A stretch of DNA of 25,463 nt, from positions 1-25,463 of the forward strand of contig JBCBQD010000055.1 of the NCBI GenBank assembly GCA_039820425.1, written 5' to 3'. The position numbers were made by a program, and so were the translations under genes. The notes below the pieces were generated by a model. That model was not told the DNA's origin. It searched no databases and worked only from the letters and a program-made list of their open reading frames with translations. Below are positions 14,353 through 23,668 of this stretch, one piece after another. How positions within the stretch are numbered: position 1 is the first letter of the stretch; every line of letters starts with the position of its first letter. This DNA is from SIO4C1 sp039820425 (GTDB lineage Bacteria > Cyanobacteriota > Cyanobacteriia > Phormidesmidales > Phormidesmidaceae).

Positions 14353-15242
14353 GGTGAGTAGACCTGAGCAGCTCCCAACAATCCCATAATCCCCACCAAT
14401 CGACTGACTCGCCCCCACCGAATAAACCGCTGGTAGGCTTGTGCTCCGTGTCGTTGCAAATCGATCAGCGCCCCGGCAAAAATGAGCAGCATCGCTCCCG
14501 CACAGAGCGTAAACCACCTGGGGGCTACCATCGAGATCCGAGAAAGCGCCATGGGTATCGACAGGGCCAACAGTCCCAGTAACCCCCAGACCACCGTAAA
14601 CGCGACCGAGTTACCCCAGCGACCCGCCACGGTGACAATCCCCTGGGAGCGATCCCCTGGCGTATCGTGCATGTCGAAGACAATCTCATGGGCCAACACA
14701 TGGATAAACACAAACCCAATGGGGTAGAACAATGCCGTGGGCCGATGGGCCACCAAACTGCCCAATAATAAGATGGCAGCGATAATCGCTGCCACAACAA
14801 CATTGCCCAAAATACCGCTATAACGCAGCAGTGGCGAATAGCCCCACAGCGCTACCATGCTGACCATCGCCAATAAACTAGGAGATCTCCCCAAAGGTAG
14901 GACGGCTATCAGGGCACTGGCGAACAATAGAACCGCAGCCCACCAGGCCTGATTTAGAGACAGTTTGCCAGTCGGTAGAGGGCGCTCAGGATGGTCAATT
15001 CGGTCTTTGTCCACATCCCAATAGTCGTTAATCGCACAGGCTGCCGCATTCATCGCCGCCAGCACATAAGCCGTGAGTATGTAGTGGTAAAGCGGAACGG
15101 TTGGAGCCAGGGTAAAGAGAACAGTGGTGCCTGTAATCGCAGCAATTGCCGCTCCCGGTAAGCGAAACAATTGCAAAAAAGCCCGAATAGTTGAAATAAA
15201 ATCCACCCCCCCGTGGGGTGCGCTATCTCTCATCCAACTCAT
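14349..15242 (-). CDS. UbiA-family prenyltransferase
   Basis: A 297-aa polytopic membrane enzyme transferring an isoprenoid diphosphate to an acceptor. The first Asp-rich motif NDYWDVDKDRIDHPERPLPT begins at residue 72, and the second, EIVFDMHDTPGDRSQGI, spans about 187-203; both bind Mg-diphosphate. About eight hydrophobic helices follow the UbiA topology. The motif form is nearest to geranylgeranylglycerol-phosphate or chlorophyll-synthase-like branches, but the acceptor cannot be named. I chose the ATG at 15242 (MSWMRDS) with GGGAG six bases upstream; the adjacent ATG at 15245 is close behind. A longer in-frame ORF from 15404 would run into the upstream A2M gene and starts with repetitive basic sequence, so it is rejected. 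It lies 88 bp after the A2M stop on the same strand, a possible operon. Confidence 0.9.
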   Translation of the reverse strand: MSWMRDSAPHGGVDFISTIRAFLQLFRLPGAAIAAITGTTVLFTLAPTVPLYHYILTAYVLAAMNAAACAINDYWDVDKDRIDHPERPLPTGKLSLNQAWWAAVLLFASALIAVLPLGRSPSLLAMVSMVALWGYSPLLRYSGILGNVVVAAIIAAILLLGSLVAHRPTALFYPIGFVFIHVLAHEIVFDMHDTPGDRSQGIVTVAGRWGNSVAFTVVWGLLGLLALSIPMALSRISMVAPRWFTLCAGAMLLIFAGALIDLQRHGAQAYQRFIRWGRVSRLVGIMGLLGAAQVYSP

Positions 15243-15330
15243 CATGCTCTCCCTTTTTAACACATGACGCACCTTCTCCAAGGAAATTTGTCTAAGGAAC
15301 CTTATACCTTTATGGTAGCGAACTAAGACG

Positions 15331-18300
15331 TTACTCCTGAACAATTTGTAACGTCGCCGCCGCAGAGCGACCAAACTCTTCTGGTGCGTATTGCAGATGG
15401 GCATCAGCGCCCGGCCACAGATAGGTTCCAGACGTCACAGACCGCACCAGATAATGCAGGGTATAAACCCCTGCTTCGAGGTGATCGCCATAGGCTAGGA
15501 TTCGATCTTTATAGATCGTCTGGTAGTCAATCTGCCAGCTGTCGCTTTGGGCCTTGAGTGCCTGGGTTGCCGTTTGAAAGGTTGTGTCAATCGCCTCAAG
15601 ACCTGCCGGTAGCGGATCGGTGATAATCACGTGATCAACCGGATGGTCAGTGATAATCTCCAGGCCAATGTCAAAGACCTCTCCCGCCTCCAGGCTCAAC
15701 GGTTCTTCACCTACGCTGAGCCCCTGGCTCAGTAAAATCTCATCCTGGTTGGCTGGACGCACCTCTCGCGTTACCCGCAGACCGTTGAGGCGTCCCGGTG
15801 GAGTCCCCTGTAACCGATAGCGATAGGCGGCGAGATAATGCAGGGTGCCGGGGCCAGATTTCTCCAGGGTGAGATCAGACTCGCCCCGAGGAAGATCGGC
15901 CATCGCTACCGAGACCTCCTGGCTGGGGGGCTCGTAGCCCTGAAATGAGTATGACCCCAGGGATTTACCCGCTAAGGTGACCATGCTGTTAAAGTCCGGC
16001 GGGGTCCCCTGACGCTGGGCGTAGTCGGTCAGGGCGATCAGGGCCTGGGCATTGTCATAGGTTGTCAACCAGGTGCCATCACGACGCAGGGCGAGTAGCC
16101 CCGACACCAGGCGACCGAGGGTTTCAGGGTCGCCGTCGCGAGCGAGAAATAACCGCAGGACCTGGGCCTGGGCCGCCGTGGTGGAGTTAAACCAGCGCCA
16201 GCGGTTGGGTAGATTGATTGTGGCGGTGCGCCCGGTTTCGTAAACGGTTTCTTGATACTGGCCAGCCAATTCATCGGCTTCGGTTTTCCAATCGGGGAAG
16301 CGGCTCAGGTAGCGGGCCAGTCTGAGCTGATCGACGTCGTCAAACTGACGGCGCTGACTGTGCAAATCGCCCAGGAACTGGTTGCGCCGATCGCCAAGGG
16401 CCTCCAGGGCAATCAGCGTGCGCAGTCGCACCTGGTTTTTGCACCGGGCTTTGTCGCAGTAGTCATATTGGCCCGGATCATTCAGCAGCTTTTGCAGATA
16501 GCTTTTGAGGGCATTCACCATGCCCTGATCGACCTGAATGCCAGCGGCTTTGGCCTGGGCAATCGCTTCAACGGCGTAGGCAGAGGCAAAGGGGTCTGAG
16601 CGTTCTGCATTGGGCCAGGCGGCAAAGCCCCCGTCAGGTTTTTGCAAGGTCTTGATCAATGTCAACGCCTGGGTGGCTCTTTCGGTGGGTTTAAAGTCTG
16701 CCAGGGGTTGACCGTATTTCTGACTGAGCTGTTGCAGGCTGGCTGCGATCGCAAGCCGACTTGCCGCTGATTCTAAACACGGCAGCGGATTGTCCCAATC
16801 GATAAAGTCTACCGGGGCCTTAATCTCGGTGATCAGCGTACTCGCCAGGTAGACTTCCAGCCCCCCCGCCGCATTCGACACGTTTTCATCCACATTCAGC
16901 GGAAGGGTCACCTCGCCCAGGGTTGTGCCCGTTTCTACCACCTGCTCGGTCATCTCCAGCGGCTTAATCTCCAGCGGCACCTGAAATGCATCGGCAGCCT
17001 CCCCCAGCTGACTGGTAAACATCACCTGGGCAGTGCCCGGCTGCGCCGCCACGATGGGAAACACATACCCTTCAGTGCCCGACTCGGCTTTGGCCTCCCG
17101 GCTTTGGGTGGTGGGCCGCTCATAGTCGGGGGCATCGCTGGCAAACTGAAGCCCCTGGCTGAGTTCCCCGGCTATCTTGAGCGTCCCCTTTTGATTTTTC
17201 GGATTTGTGACCGAAAGCCCCGCCTCAATGCGATCGCCCAGGCGGGCAAACTGGGGCAAAATCGGGTTGGAAATCAGCGGCTGGGTGGTGATAAACGTGC
17301 TGTCAGCGTTGCCAAATCGGAGATTACCATCTGTTGCCACCGCCATCACCCGCCAGGTAGTGAGATCGTCGGGCAGCTTAAAGGTCACCTCGACCTGCCC
17401 CTGGTCGTCGGTCACCACCGAGCCGTTGTAATAGGCCAGTGGCTTAAAATCCCTGCGGACTCGAGTACTCCCTGCCCCAGCGGAGAAGCCTCCGCCATAG
17501 CCCCACCCCTTCGCCAGGGGAGACGCCAGGGGCACCAACACCACATCTGGCCGGTTGTCAGCGAAGCGAGTGGAGATCGGCTGTTCAGCATAGACGGTTT
17601 CCACCAGATCCGGCGGGCGATAGCCGCTCAGTTGCAGCACCGCTTCATTCACCACCATCACCGTGACCTGTCCCTTGAGGGGATCCCCTTTGGGGTCTTT
17701 GAGAGACAGGTTCAGGGTTTGTGCCTGGCCCGGTTCTAGAGACGCCCGCTGGGGGGTTGCCTCCACGGTGAGATATTTGGCTTTGAGATTGGTTTTGAAG
17801 GGGGCAAAGCCAATGCTAACCAAATTCTCCAGGCTGCCCGGTTCAATCGTCTCAATGGGCTGGCCCTGGCGCACCAGGACGGCCTCGACGGCGGCGTTAG
17901 GCAGCATCTCAGGGGTCACCGTAAACTGCACCTGGGGGGCACCACCTTTCACCTTAGTGACGGTTTTATACAGCGTATCGTGGCGGATCACCGCGAAGTA
18001 GAGCTCGGCATCGGGGTATGGCGATTGAATCAGGGCGGTGGCGGTCTCGCCAGGGGCATAGCGGTCTTTGTCGAGCTGGATGTCGAGGCGGTTGTTGGTG
18101 TAGCGTCCCCCCCAGTAGACCCGACTCGCCCCCGTTGCCCACAGGCGAGTATCGGTGGCGGTTTGGTCAGCCCTGGCGTTGGCAAAGTTGGCGCGGACTC
18201 GATAGGAGCCCGCCTCGGGGGGGGTTAGTTCCACGGTTTTAGGTTGTTTGCCAGAGCGCACAGTCGTCTCGTCAACGGTTTCGTACTCGATCTGATTTTG

Positions 18301-21099
18301 GGGGGTGCGGCTGCCCTCGACGACTTTGGTGACGGTGCTGTAGGTGATTTTTTGGAGTTCGAGTTTAATGGATTGATTTGCGATGCTTTTCCCCTCTGGA
18401 TCACTCACCACCACCGTCACCTCAAACGGCGTCTCCGCATCTGCGACAAAGTCACTCTTCAGGCCAATCAGCTTGTTGCTGGGTAACGCCGTAAACGTTT
18501 TAGAATCCGCCACCGACAGATTCGACACATCCACCACCTCGGCATCGACCCGATAGGTCATGGGGTAAGGCAGATTGTCTTCTACGGTGAAAAAGACTTC
18601 ACCACTACCCGCTTCGCTGAGGGTGGTACTTTCTTGCAGCACATCACTGCTCACCGTGGGGCGTTCTTCGGGCCAATACCACTGCCGCCCAAAGCGATAG
18701 TCATCCCACCCCTCGGGCTCAAAGTCCACCGGCTCACGGGTGACATAATATTCAACCTGCCCCCCCTGGACTGGGGGGCCAAACAAATAGTTGCTCTGGG
18801 CACTGGCGGTAATCTCATCATCCACCAAGGCAAATGTCTCATCCAGACTCAGATCGACCCTAAAATTAGGTGGCTTAAACTCAGCGATGCGAAACTCACC
18901 GCTAATCTCTTTGCCCCCATCTGCCTTCGCCAGCAGCGAATAGTAGCCCAACGACTGGTCAGCCGGAATCTGCCACTTTAGCGAGAAGGTGCCAAACTCG
19001 TTGACGGTGTGGGTGCCTAGATCAATCGTGTTGCCGTCAGGGTCTGACACAGAGACTTGATAAGGGCTGCCCTTATCCTGCCGCAGCTGCCCATTTTGCA
19101 AGAAATAAGCCGTCCCTGTAAACCAGGCCAGCTCCCCCGGCTTATAAAGCGACCGATCGGAGAAAATCGTCCCCCGAGGGATGGGATTGTTGCCTTCCCA
19201 GTCGGCATAGATGCCATAGCCATAGTCACCGCTATAGGCCCAGGTCCGCACAAAGGCCCAGTCAGCCCCCTCCTTAGCCATCACCAGCAGCTCCGGCGGC
19301 GAACTGGGGTCGGGGTTGCACTGCTTGAGGGCGGTCGCATCTAACAGCCACATCCCAGTCGGGTCTGTTTGGCCCTGGGCACAGGGTTTAGGCACCCCTC
19401 GCTGATTACTCTCTAGCTCAGACCGGTAAATCTCCACCGGCACCGCCGCCGCCGAACCATCCGCCAGATGGTGGACCCTCACCAGCCCAGCGTCAGGAAA
19501 CCACTGGGCAAACACCCCCAGATTGGTCAACTGTACCAGGCCATAAAAGTCGGGCTCTCGCCAGCGCTGCTGACCGTCTCGCTCATACTGAGTGGTGCGG
19601 GTTTTTACCCCATAGGCCAATATCCCAGTCTTACCCCCCAGTCGCTCTCGCAGGGGGATGGCTGTCTCCAAGACTTTGTTTTGTTCGTTAGTCACCGAGA
19701 TCGCCGACCACTGACCGGGGGGCGGCAACAGATCGGTGCTTTTCTCTCGAGGGTAGGCCGTGTCGGTATATACCAGGTCCGTCGGCTTTACTACCTTAAA
19801 AGCCGCCTTATAGTTGCCCTCCGGCAGGTTTACCGTGGACACATTTAGCTGCAAGTCCTGGCTGGCTGGGAAGATATTTAGCCCCGAGGGTGCCCACAGG
19901 TTAGGGGAGAGATCGCCGGTCTCATACTCATGGGTGACGGGCTCCCCCAGGGTTTGACCAAACTTGTCTTCGAGATCGGCCCCCAGGGTGATGGTGTAGC
20001 GGGTCTCGGGCTCCAACGCCCAGGGGTTGAGATTGACAAACGCGTCTTCGTCATAGGCCTTTACCAGCTGAGGCGAGTCCTTTGGCGGCGGCTCAATCGT
20101 AATATTCTCAATGGCGGATTCGGCCACCAGGCCGTTATTAAACCGCAGCTGGGCCAGCCCTTTCTCAAAGCGACCATAGGCCCCGCCCGAGTCGGCCCCA
20201 CCGATCAGCTCACCCCCCTCAAATGCCAGCGGTGAGTAAGTGGTGATTTGACTATCAAAACTGTTGTTGCTGGCCAGGTTGCCCCGAGCCGGACGCAGCC
20301 CGGACGAAATGCTCAGGTCGTACTGGGTAGCTTTTTTGAGTTTGCGCTGGGGGGTCAGGTGGTAGCGCCATTGCTGAGTCGAGGGGTCAAACTGGCCCTG
20401 GGGGCTTGGGTCGTTACCCCAAAAAGACTCTTCTGACTCCGCTAACACCGTTCGCACCGCAACACGCTGGGCTGAGTCGGTGGATTGCAGGGTGACATGA
20501 TCCTTGAGAGAGGCCAGATCTAGCTCAACGTTTGAATCCAGCTCCAGGGTGGGCTCCAGGTCAATGGGATTGTCCGCTGACCCACGTCCTCCATCGGTGC
20601 CCGGCAGATGGGTTAGCACGATGGGTTCGGTGTTAAATGTCCAGGCGAGATCCTGCTCAAGCTGATGATCCTGCAAATCCCCCAGGCCCGCCTTGAGGGT
20701 CACTTGCATCCGCGTCGCCTTGGGTAAGGCCCGATCGGCCTGAAACCCTACCATGCGAGGCGTCAACAGCCGAAACTGACCCGGCAGCTCAGGCACCAAC
20801 TCAAAATTTTCTAAAACATCGTTAGCGCTTTCTAGGCTCTCTAGCGGCACGATGGGTGATTGGAACCGAATTCGAATTTGGGCCAGAGGTTCGGCCTGAT
20901 CGATGGGGCTGATGCTCTCAATCCAGTCGGGGAGTTCTGGGGTGGGGAGAGCGGCCACTTCAGGCAGCGGCTCAGGCGGCGGCGCATCGGCTTTTTGAGG
21001 GGTTAGCTTACTGCGATCGCACCCCACCACCACCAGGACACAAAACACCGCCAGCAGCAGGTATTTTAGGATATGACGCAGCCCACGGCGACCAACCAT
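15331..21099 (-). CDS. Bacterial alpha-2-macroglobulin lipoprotein with altered thioester motif
   Basis: A 1,922-aa protein. A basic N-terminus and hydrophobic stretch end in a lipobox VVGC with Cys27, so it should be lipidated and exported. An Asp follows the Cys, which by the Escherichia coli rule would favour inner-membrane retention. Domains in order: Big_5/SbsA-like Ig (about 48-130); bMG3-type (from PNLWAPSGLNIFPASQDLQL); MG2 (DRSLYKPGELAWFTGTAYF); bait region domain; A2M domain (VEVTFKLPDDLTTWRVMAVA); a helical thioester domain from about residue 1420; and a C-terminal MG10-like domain. Bacterial A2Ms trap proteases that breach the envelope. Where homologues have CxEQ, this protein reads PLPCLESAASR (CLES at 1441-1444): Cys is kept but Gln is Ser, so the classical thioester should not form. 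The ATG at 21099 has GGGGA eight bases upstream and is preferred to an upstream TTG. No pbpC neighbour is present. Confidence 0.93.
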   Translation of the reverse strand: MVGRRGLRHILKYLLLAVFCVLVVVGCDRSKLTPQKADAPPPEPLPEVAALPTPELPDWIESISPIDQAEPLAQIRIRFQSPIVPLESLESANDVLENFELVPELPGQFRLLTPRMVGFQADRALPKATRMQVTLKAGLGDLQDHQLEQDLAWTFNTEPIVLTHLPGTDGGRGSADNPIDLEPTLELDSNVELDLASLKDHVTLQSTDSAQRVAVRTVLAESEESFWGNDPSPQGQFDPSTQQWRYHLTPQRKLKKATQYDLSISSGLRPARGNLASNNSFDSQITTYSPLAFEGGELIGGADSGGAYGRFEKGLAQLRFNNGLVAESAIENITIEPPPKDSPQLVKAYDEDAFVNLNPWALEPETRYTITLGADLEDKFGQTLGEPVTHEYETGDLSPNLWAPSGLNIFPASQDLQLNVSTVNLPEGNYKAAFKVVKPTDLVYTDTAYPREKSTDLLPPPGQWSAISVTNEQNKVLETAIPLRERLGGKTGILAYGVKTRTTQYERDGQQRWREPDFYGLVQLTNLGVFAQWFPDAGLVRVHHLADGSAAAVPVEIYRSELESNQRGVPKPCAQGQTDPTGMWLLDATALKQCNPDPSSPPELLVMAKEGADWAFVRTWAYSGDYGYGIYADWEGNNPIPRGTIFSDRSLYKPGELAWFTGTAYFLQNGQLRQDKGSPYQVSVSDPDGNTIDLGTHTVNEFGTFSLKWQIPADQSLGYYSLLAKADGGKEISGEFRIAEFKPPNFRVDLSLDETFALVDDEITASAQSNYLFGPPVQGGQVEYYVTREPVDFEPEGWDDYRFGRQWYWPEERPTVSSDVLQESTTLSEAGSGEVFFTVEDNLPYPMTYRVDAEVVDVSNLSVADSKTFTALPSNKLIGLKSDFVADAETPFEVTVVVSDPEGKSIANQSIKLELQKITYSTVTKVVEGSRTPQNQIEYETVDETTVRSGKQPKTVELTPPEAGSYRVRANFANARADQTATDTRLWATGASRVYWGGRYTNNRLDIQLDKDRYAPGETATALIQSPYPDAELYFAVIRHDTLYKTVTKVKGGAPQVQFTVTPEMLPNAAVEAVLVRQGQPIETIEPGSLENLVSIGFAPFKTNLKAKYLTVEATPQRASLEPGQAQTLNLSLKDPKGDPLKGQVTVMVVNEAVLQLSGYRPPDLVETVYAEQPISTRFADNRPDVVLVPLASPLAKGWGYGGGFSAGAGSTRVRRDFKPLAYYNGSVVTDDQGQVEVTFKLPDDLTTWRVMAVATDGNLRFGNADSTFITTQPLISNPILPQFARLGDRIEAGLSVTNPKNQKGTLKIAGELSQGLQFASDAPDYERPTTQSREAKAESGTEGYVFPIVAAQPGTAQVMFTSQLGEAADAFQVPLEIKPLEMTEQVVETGTTLGEVTLPLNVDENVSNAAGGLEVYLASTLITEIKAPVDFIDWDNPLPCLESAASRLAIAASLQQLSQKYGQPLADFKPTERATQALTLIKTLQKPDGGFAAWPNAERSDPFASAYAVEAIAQAKAAGIQVDQGMVNALKSYLQKLLNDPGQYDYCDKARCKNQVRLRTLIALEALGDRRNQFLGDLHSQRRQFDDVDQLRLARYLSRFPDWKTEADELAGQYQETVYETGRTATINLPNRWRWFNSTTAAQAQVLRLFLARDGDPETLGRLVSGLLALRRDGTWLTTYDNAQALIALTDYAQRQGTPPDFNSMVTLAGKSLGSYSFQGYEPPSQEVSVAMADLPRGESDLTLEKSGPGTLHYLAAYRYRLQGTPPGRLNGLRVTREVRPANQDEILLSQGLSVGEEPLSLEAGEVFDIGLEIITDHPVDHVIITDPLPAGLEAIDTTFQTATQALKAQSDSWQIDYQTIYKDRILAYGDHLEAGVYTLHYLVRSVTSGTYLWPGADAHLQYAPEEFGRSAAATLQIVQE

Positions 21100-21231
21100 C
21101 AACAATTCCCCTGATGAATAGTTCTGTCATAACTAATCTCATTTGAGGAATTGGGAAATTCCCACAATTCTTAACTCAGAAGGGTTTTGACCGTAATTTA
21201 TCTTTACTCGCGACGAGTATCTGTGATCGAC

Positions 21232-21828
21232 TCAGGCAGAATATAACCATCGATAAAACAGTTTGGTTAACCGTGGCATTACAACATAGGTCAACAGTAA
21301 GACAACGAAATAGGTGCTGAGTAGGGAGCTAAAGAGCCCAGGTAAGCCTGAGAATAGGGGCAGCAGTAGCGGATTGAGAAGATTAACGGCTCCGAAAACA
21401 GCAAGGGTGGTCAAAATCGCCATCTTGTAGCGCGGGGGCGGTTTTTGCTGACTTCGATTAGGCATCGTAAACCAGGTCTCAAAGCCGGTTAAAATCTGGA
21501 TCTTTGAAGGTTTAACAATCAGTGGTTTGGCTTGCTCCAGACAGCGTTGACGTTCTGCTGAGTCGAGCCAGTGCTTTAGATGGGCGTAACAGTCAAATTT
21601 GAGAATGGTGACATATTCGATGCAAATACCGGCATCGGGGCGGATCACGGTCACGCCCCGATGTCCTGGAAACTGACGAGCGATCGCAGAAATTTGCTGA
21701 GTCCAACGCTCGTAGTCGGCTTCGCGGTTACGCTTAACTTGTTGAGAAATCACCGCCGTCACCGGTTGCGTATCTTCACGACGATCTTGAATGACTTGAA
21801 TAAAGCCAGAGTTCTCAGAAGCGCCCAT
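21232..21828 (-). CDS. ABM-domain membrane protein (antibiotic biosynthesis monooxygenase-like)
   Basis: A 198-aa protein. Residues about 22-118 match the ABM ferredoxin-like fold: VTAVISQQVKRNREADYERW, AIARQFPGHRGVTVIRPD, EYVTILKFDCYAHLKHWLDS and RQRCLEQAKPLI. Two membrane segments follow (about 136-157, 164-186), with an Arg/Lys-rich junction (PPPRYKMA). Membrane-tethered ABM proteins are common in cyanobacteria and their substrate is unknown; ABM relatives include quinone-modifying monooxygenases and haem-degrading enzymes. The ATG at 21828 follows a GAGG at rather long distance. It is divergent from the SnoaL-like gene at 21966, with 137 bp between them. Confidence 0.8.
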   Translation of the reverse strand: MGASENSGFIQVIQDRREDTQPVTAVISQQVKRNREADYERWTQQISAIARQFPGHRGVTVIRPDAGICIEYVTILKFDCYAHLKHWLDSAERQRCLEQAKPLIVKPSKIQILTGFETWFTMPNRSQQKPPPRYKMAILTTLAVFGAVNLLNPLLLPLFSGLPGLFSSLLSTYFVVLLLTYVVMPRLTKLFYRWLYSA

Positions 21829-21931
21829 CCTAAAACTGACCTCACGAGGATTTGAAGTGTGTACACAACACCTATCAGGTCTGTTGGTTAAAGTAAAGTT
21901 TTGAGAACGGCAGACTGGATTAAAAATCTAT

Positions 21932-21948
21932 GCTAAGTATAGCTTAGC
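21932..21948. promoter_or_regulatory. Candidate operator palindrome upstream of the SnoaL-like gene
   Basis: GCTAAG TATAG CTTAGC (17 bp, 6-bp arms, 5-bp spacer) lies 17 bases before the ATG at 21966 and within the divergent gap shared with the ABM gene. The size and symmetry suit a dimeric repressor, but no cognate regulator is identified. Confidence 0.4.
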
Positions 21949-21965
21949 CAATAGAGAGTTCTTCC

Positions 21966-22355
21966 ATGACAGATTTGATGATGACAACAGCTCGTAAGGC
22001 ATTTGACTTATTTGCCCAGGGCTGGACTACCGGCGATTTTGAGCCCTATATCGCCCTGCTCGCAGACGAAATGACCTTTTGGTTTCCGACCGGGGTGCAT
22101 CGGGGTAAGTTTAGCGGCGCTGCCGGTCGGCAAGAGATGATTGCCAAGTGTCATGATCACACCGCAGCGGGCGATCGGCTAACCTTCCATCCGCCTCAGT
22201 ATGCTTTGATTGACGGTCACTCCGTCATGTTCGAATTTGAGTCAGAGGGCCTCTATGGGGGAAAACCTTACCAGGGGCATAATGCGATCGCATTTGAAGT
22301 CTCAGCCGGTAAAGTTATCGGCTTTCGTGAATATTTCGGCGACCTGGGCGCATGA
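21966..22355 (+). CDS. SnoaL-like / NTF2-fold protein
   Basis: A 129-aa cone-shaped alpha+beta barrel protein. The N-terminal helix (RKAFDLFAQGWTTGDFEPYI) is followed by LLADEMTFWFPTG, GRQEMIAKC, the strand HSVMFEFESEGLYGG and NAIAFEVSAGKVIGFREYFG, the standard SnoaL/NTF2-like order. Members are isomerases, hydrolases or ligand-binding proteins of secondary metabolism and detoxification; the substrate cannot be deduced. Its stop is separated by one base from the stop of the convergent VOC gene. The start has a weak AGAG about ten bases upstream. Confidence 0.85.
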   Translation: MTDLMMTTARKAFDLFAQGWTTGDFEPYIALLADEMTFWFPTGVHRGKFSGAAGRQEMIAKCHDHTAAGDRLTFHPPQYALIDGHSVMFEFESEGLYGGKPYQGHNAIAFEVSAGKVIGFREYFGDLGA

Positions 22356-22356
22356 G

Positions 22357-22701
22357 CTACTCAGTCGGGGGCTGGTGTAGTCCAAATCGAATCCCTTGGG
22401 GATCACGGCAAGCGCAAAATCGTCCGAAACCGGGTTCATCAGGGCCTGGGTTATCTGCCTCGCCACCAAGTGCTTTGACCCGTGCGATCGCAGCTTCCAG
22501 ATCAGGCACCCTAAAGAAAACAAAGCACTGCGGCTCTGGATCATTCCCATGCAGGCCCACTTTAATCGATGGCGTTTGAAACCAACCTTCACCCTGATTC
22601 CCCATTGGGGTAAATTGCCAGCCAAAAAGCTGCTCAAAAAATTGACCAGAGGCCTCAGCCAGCCGCGAGCCCATCTCGATATAAGAGACTTCACCAGCCA
22701 T
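22357..22701 (-). CDS. VOC (glyoxalase/dioxygenase superfamily) protein
   Basis: A 114-aa single-module vicinal-oxygen-chelate protein: GEVSYIEMGSRLAEASGQFF then EQLFGWQF, FVFFRVPDLEAAIARVKALG, and C-terminal CACRDPQGIRFGLHQP. The paired beta-alpha-beta-beta-beta units and the DPxGxxFxL/H end are typical. Candidate metal ligands include Glu9 and the Glu/His residues near the C-terminus, but assignment is tentative. Relatives are glyoxalases, fosfomycin or bleomycin resistance proteins and dioxygenases. It lies 96 bp downstream of the AraC-type gene on the same strand and could be its target. Confidence 0.87.
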   Translation of the reverse strand: MAGEVSYIEMGSRLAEASGQFFEQLFGWQFTPMGNQGEGWFQTPSIKVGLHGNDPEPQCFVFFRVPDLEAAIARVKALGGEADNPGPDEPGFGRFCACRDPQGIRFGLHQPPTE

Positions 22702-22797
22702 ACCTTACTCCAATAACTGCGTATCAAACTAGGATAGGCAAAAAGGGAGGTTATGTCTTGAAGAAAATTGACCTCTCGCTAGTTGATAGCGCCACCG

Positions 22798-23628
22798 CTA
22801 AACGATATCTGCCGGAATCCCCAAGAGATCTGTGAAACGGGCTTTTTGATAACCCTTAGGAGAACATCCAGAAAACTGACGAAATTCTCGCGTGAAGTGG
22901 CTCTGATCGCTATAGCCACAGCTGATAGCAATTTCACTGAGACTGTCACAATCTGAAGCATTCAAACGCCGATGCGCATGATTAAATCGGATCAGTCTTG
23001 CTGCCGATTTTGGCGTAATCCCAATTTGCCGTTGAAAGCAGGCTGCAAAATGACGATCGCTCCAGCCAATTGTTTTGGCAAGCCTTCGAATGGAAACACA
23101 TCCATTCTCCTGTTCAAGGGTTTTCCATGCCCATCGAATTTCCGGTCGGATGGCCTGATTTGATCCGGTCAGTCTTTCTAGCAAAGCCCGATCAACCAAA
23201 GCGAATCTTTCCTGCCACGTAGACATCTCACTAAGCTGTTCGATCAGCAAATGGGCCTCACTGCCCCAAATGTCTTCTAAATTCACCACTGCTTGAGAGA
23301 ACTCATTCGCCGCCCTGCCAAACAGCCGATTAACTGTCCAGGGAAACAGGGCTACTTCTATACAACACTGTACCCCGCTGTGTTCAGTGATCAGGGGTTT
23401 CCCATTCAACCCGACAACAAAGGCGTCATACTGGCCAGGAGATGACTCAGTATCTACAGCACCCACCTGTAAACGAGTCCCTAATTCTAAAATTAGAATG
23501 ACCCGGTCCTTTGGAACCTCAAGTCGCCGCACGGGGAAACGGGTATTTTCTTCGTAGCCACCGTAAGCACAAACCCAACTGCTTAGAGGACGAGACGGTT
23601 GGCCCACGCTGCATTTCCAGATAGACAT
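22798..23628 (-). CDS. AraC-family transcriptional regulator
   Basis: A 276-aa regulator. The N-terminal part (about 15-150) is a cupin-like sensory domain of the DUF6597 type: VPKDRVILILELGTRL, then VVGLNGKPLI and IEVALFPWTVNRLFG. Residues about 165-262 are the AraC double helix-turn-helix: VSIRRLAKTIGWSDRHFAAC for the first helix pair and LSEIAISCGYSDQSHFTREF followed by GCSPKGYQ for the second, the latter being the family signature. The NAT gene is 40-46 bp upstream on the same strand, so the two may be co-transcribed; the VOC gene follows. The ligand is unknown. Confidence 0.92.
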   Translation of the reverse strand: MSIWKCSVGQPSRPLSSWVCAYGGYEENTRFPVRRLEVPKDRVILILELGTRLQVGAVDTESSPGQYDAFVVGLNGKPLITEHSGVQCCIEVALFPWTVNRLFGRAANEFSQAVVNLEDIWGSEAHLLIEQLSEMSTWQERFALVDRALLERLTGSNQAIRPEIRWAWKTLEQENGCVSIRRLAKTIGWSDRHFAACFQRQIGITPKSAARLIRFNHAHRRLNASDCDSLSEIAISCGYSDQSHFTREFRQFSGCSPKGYQKARFTDLLGIPADIV

Positions 23629-23668
23629 ATCAGGGGTTCCATTTTGATTTCTTACCCTAACGCATTTA

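Noticed and set aside
15243..15404. 54-codon N-terminal extension of the prenyltransferase
   Set aside because: It would overlap the A2M gene, is basic and non-family, and the ATG at 15242 has a better ribosome-binding site.
17104..17739. 211-aa plus-strand open frame inside the A2M gene
   Set aside because: Antisense shadow of a GC-rich coding region; low-quality composition without domains.
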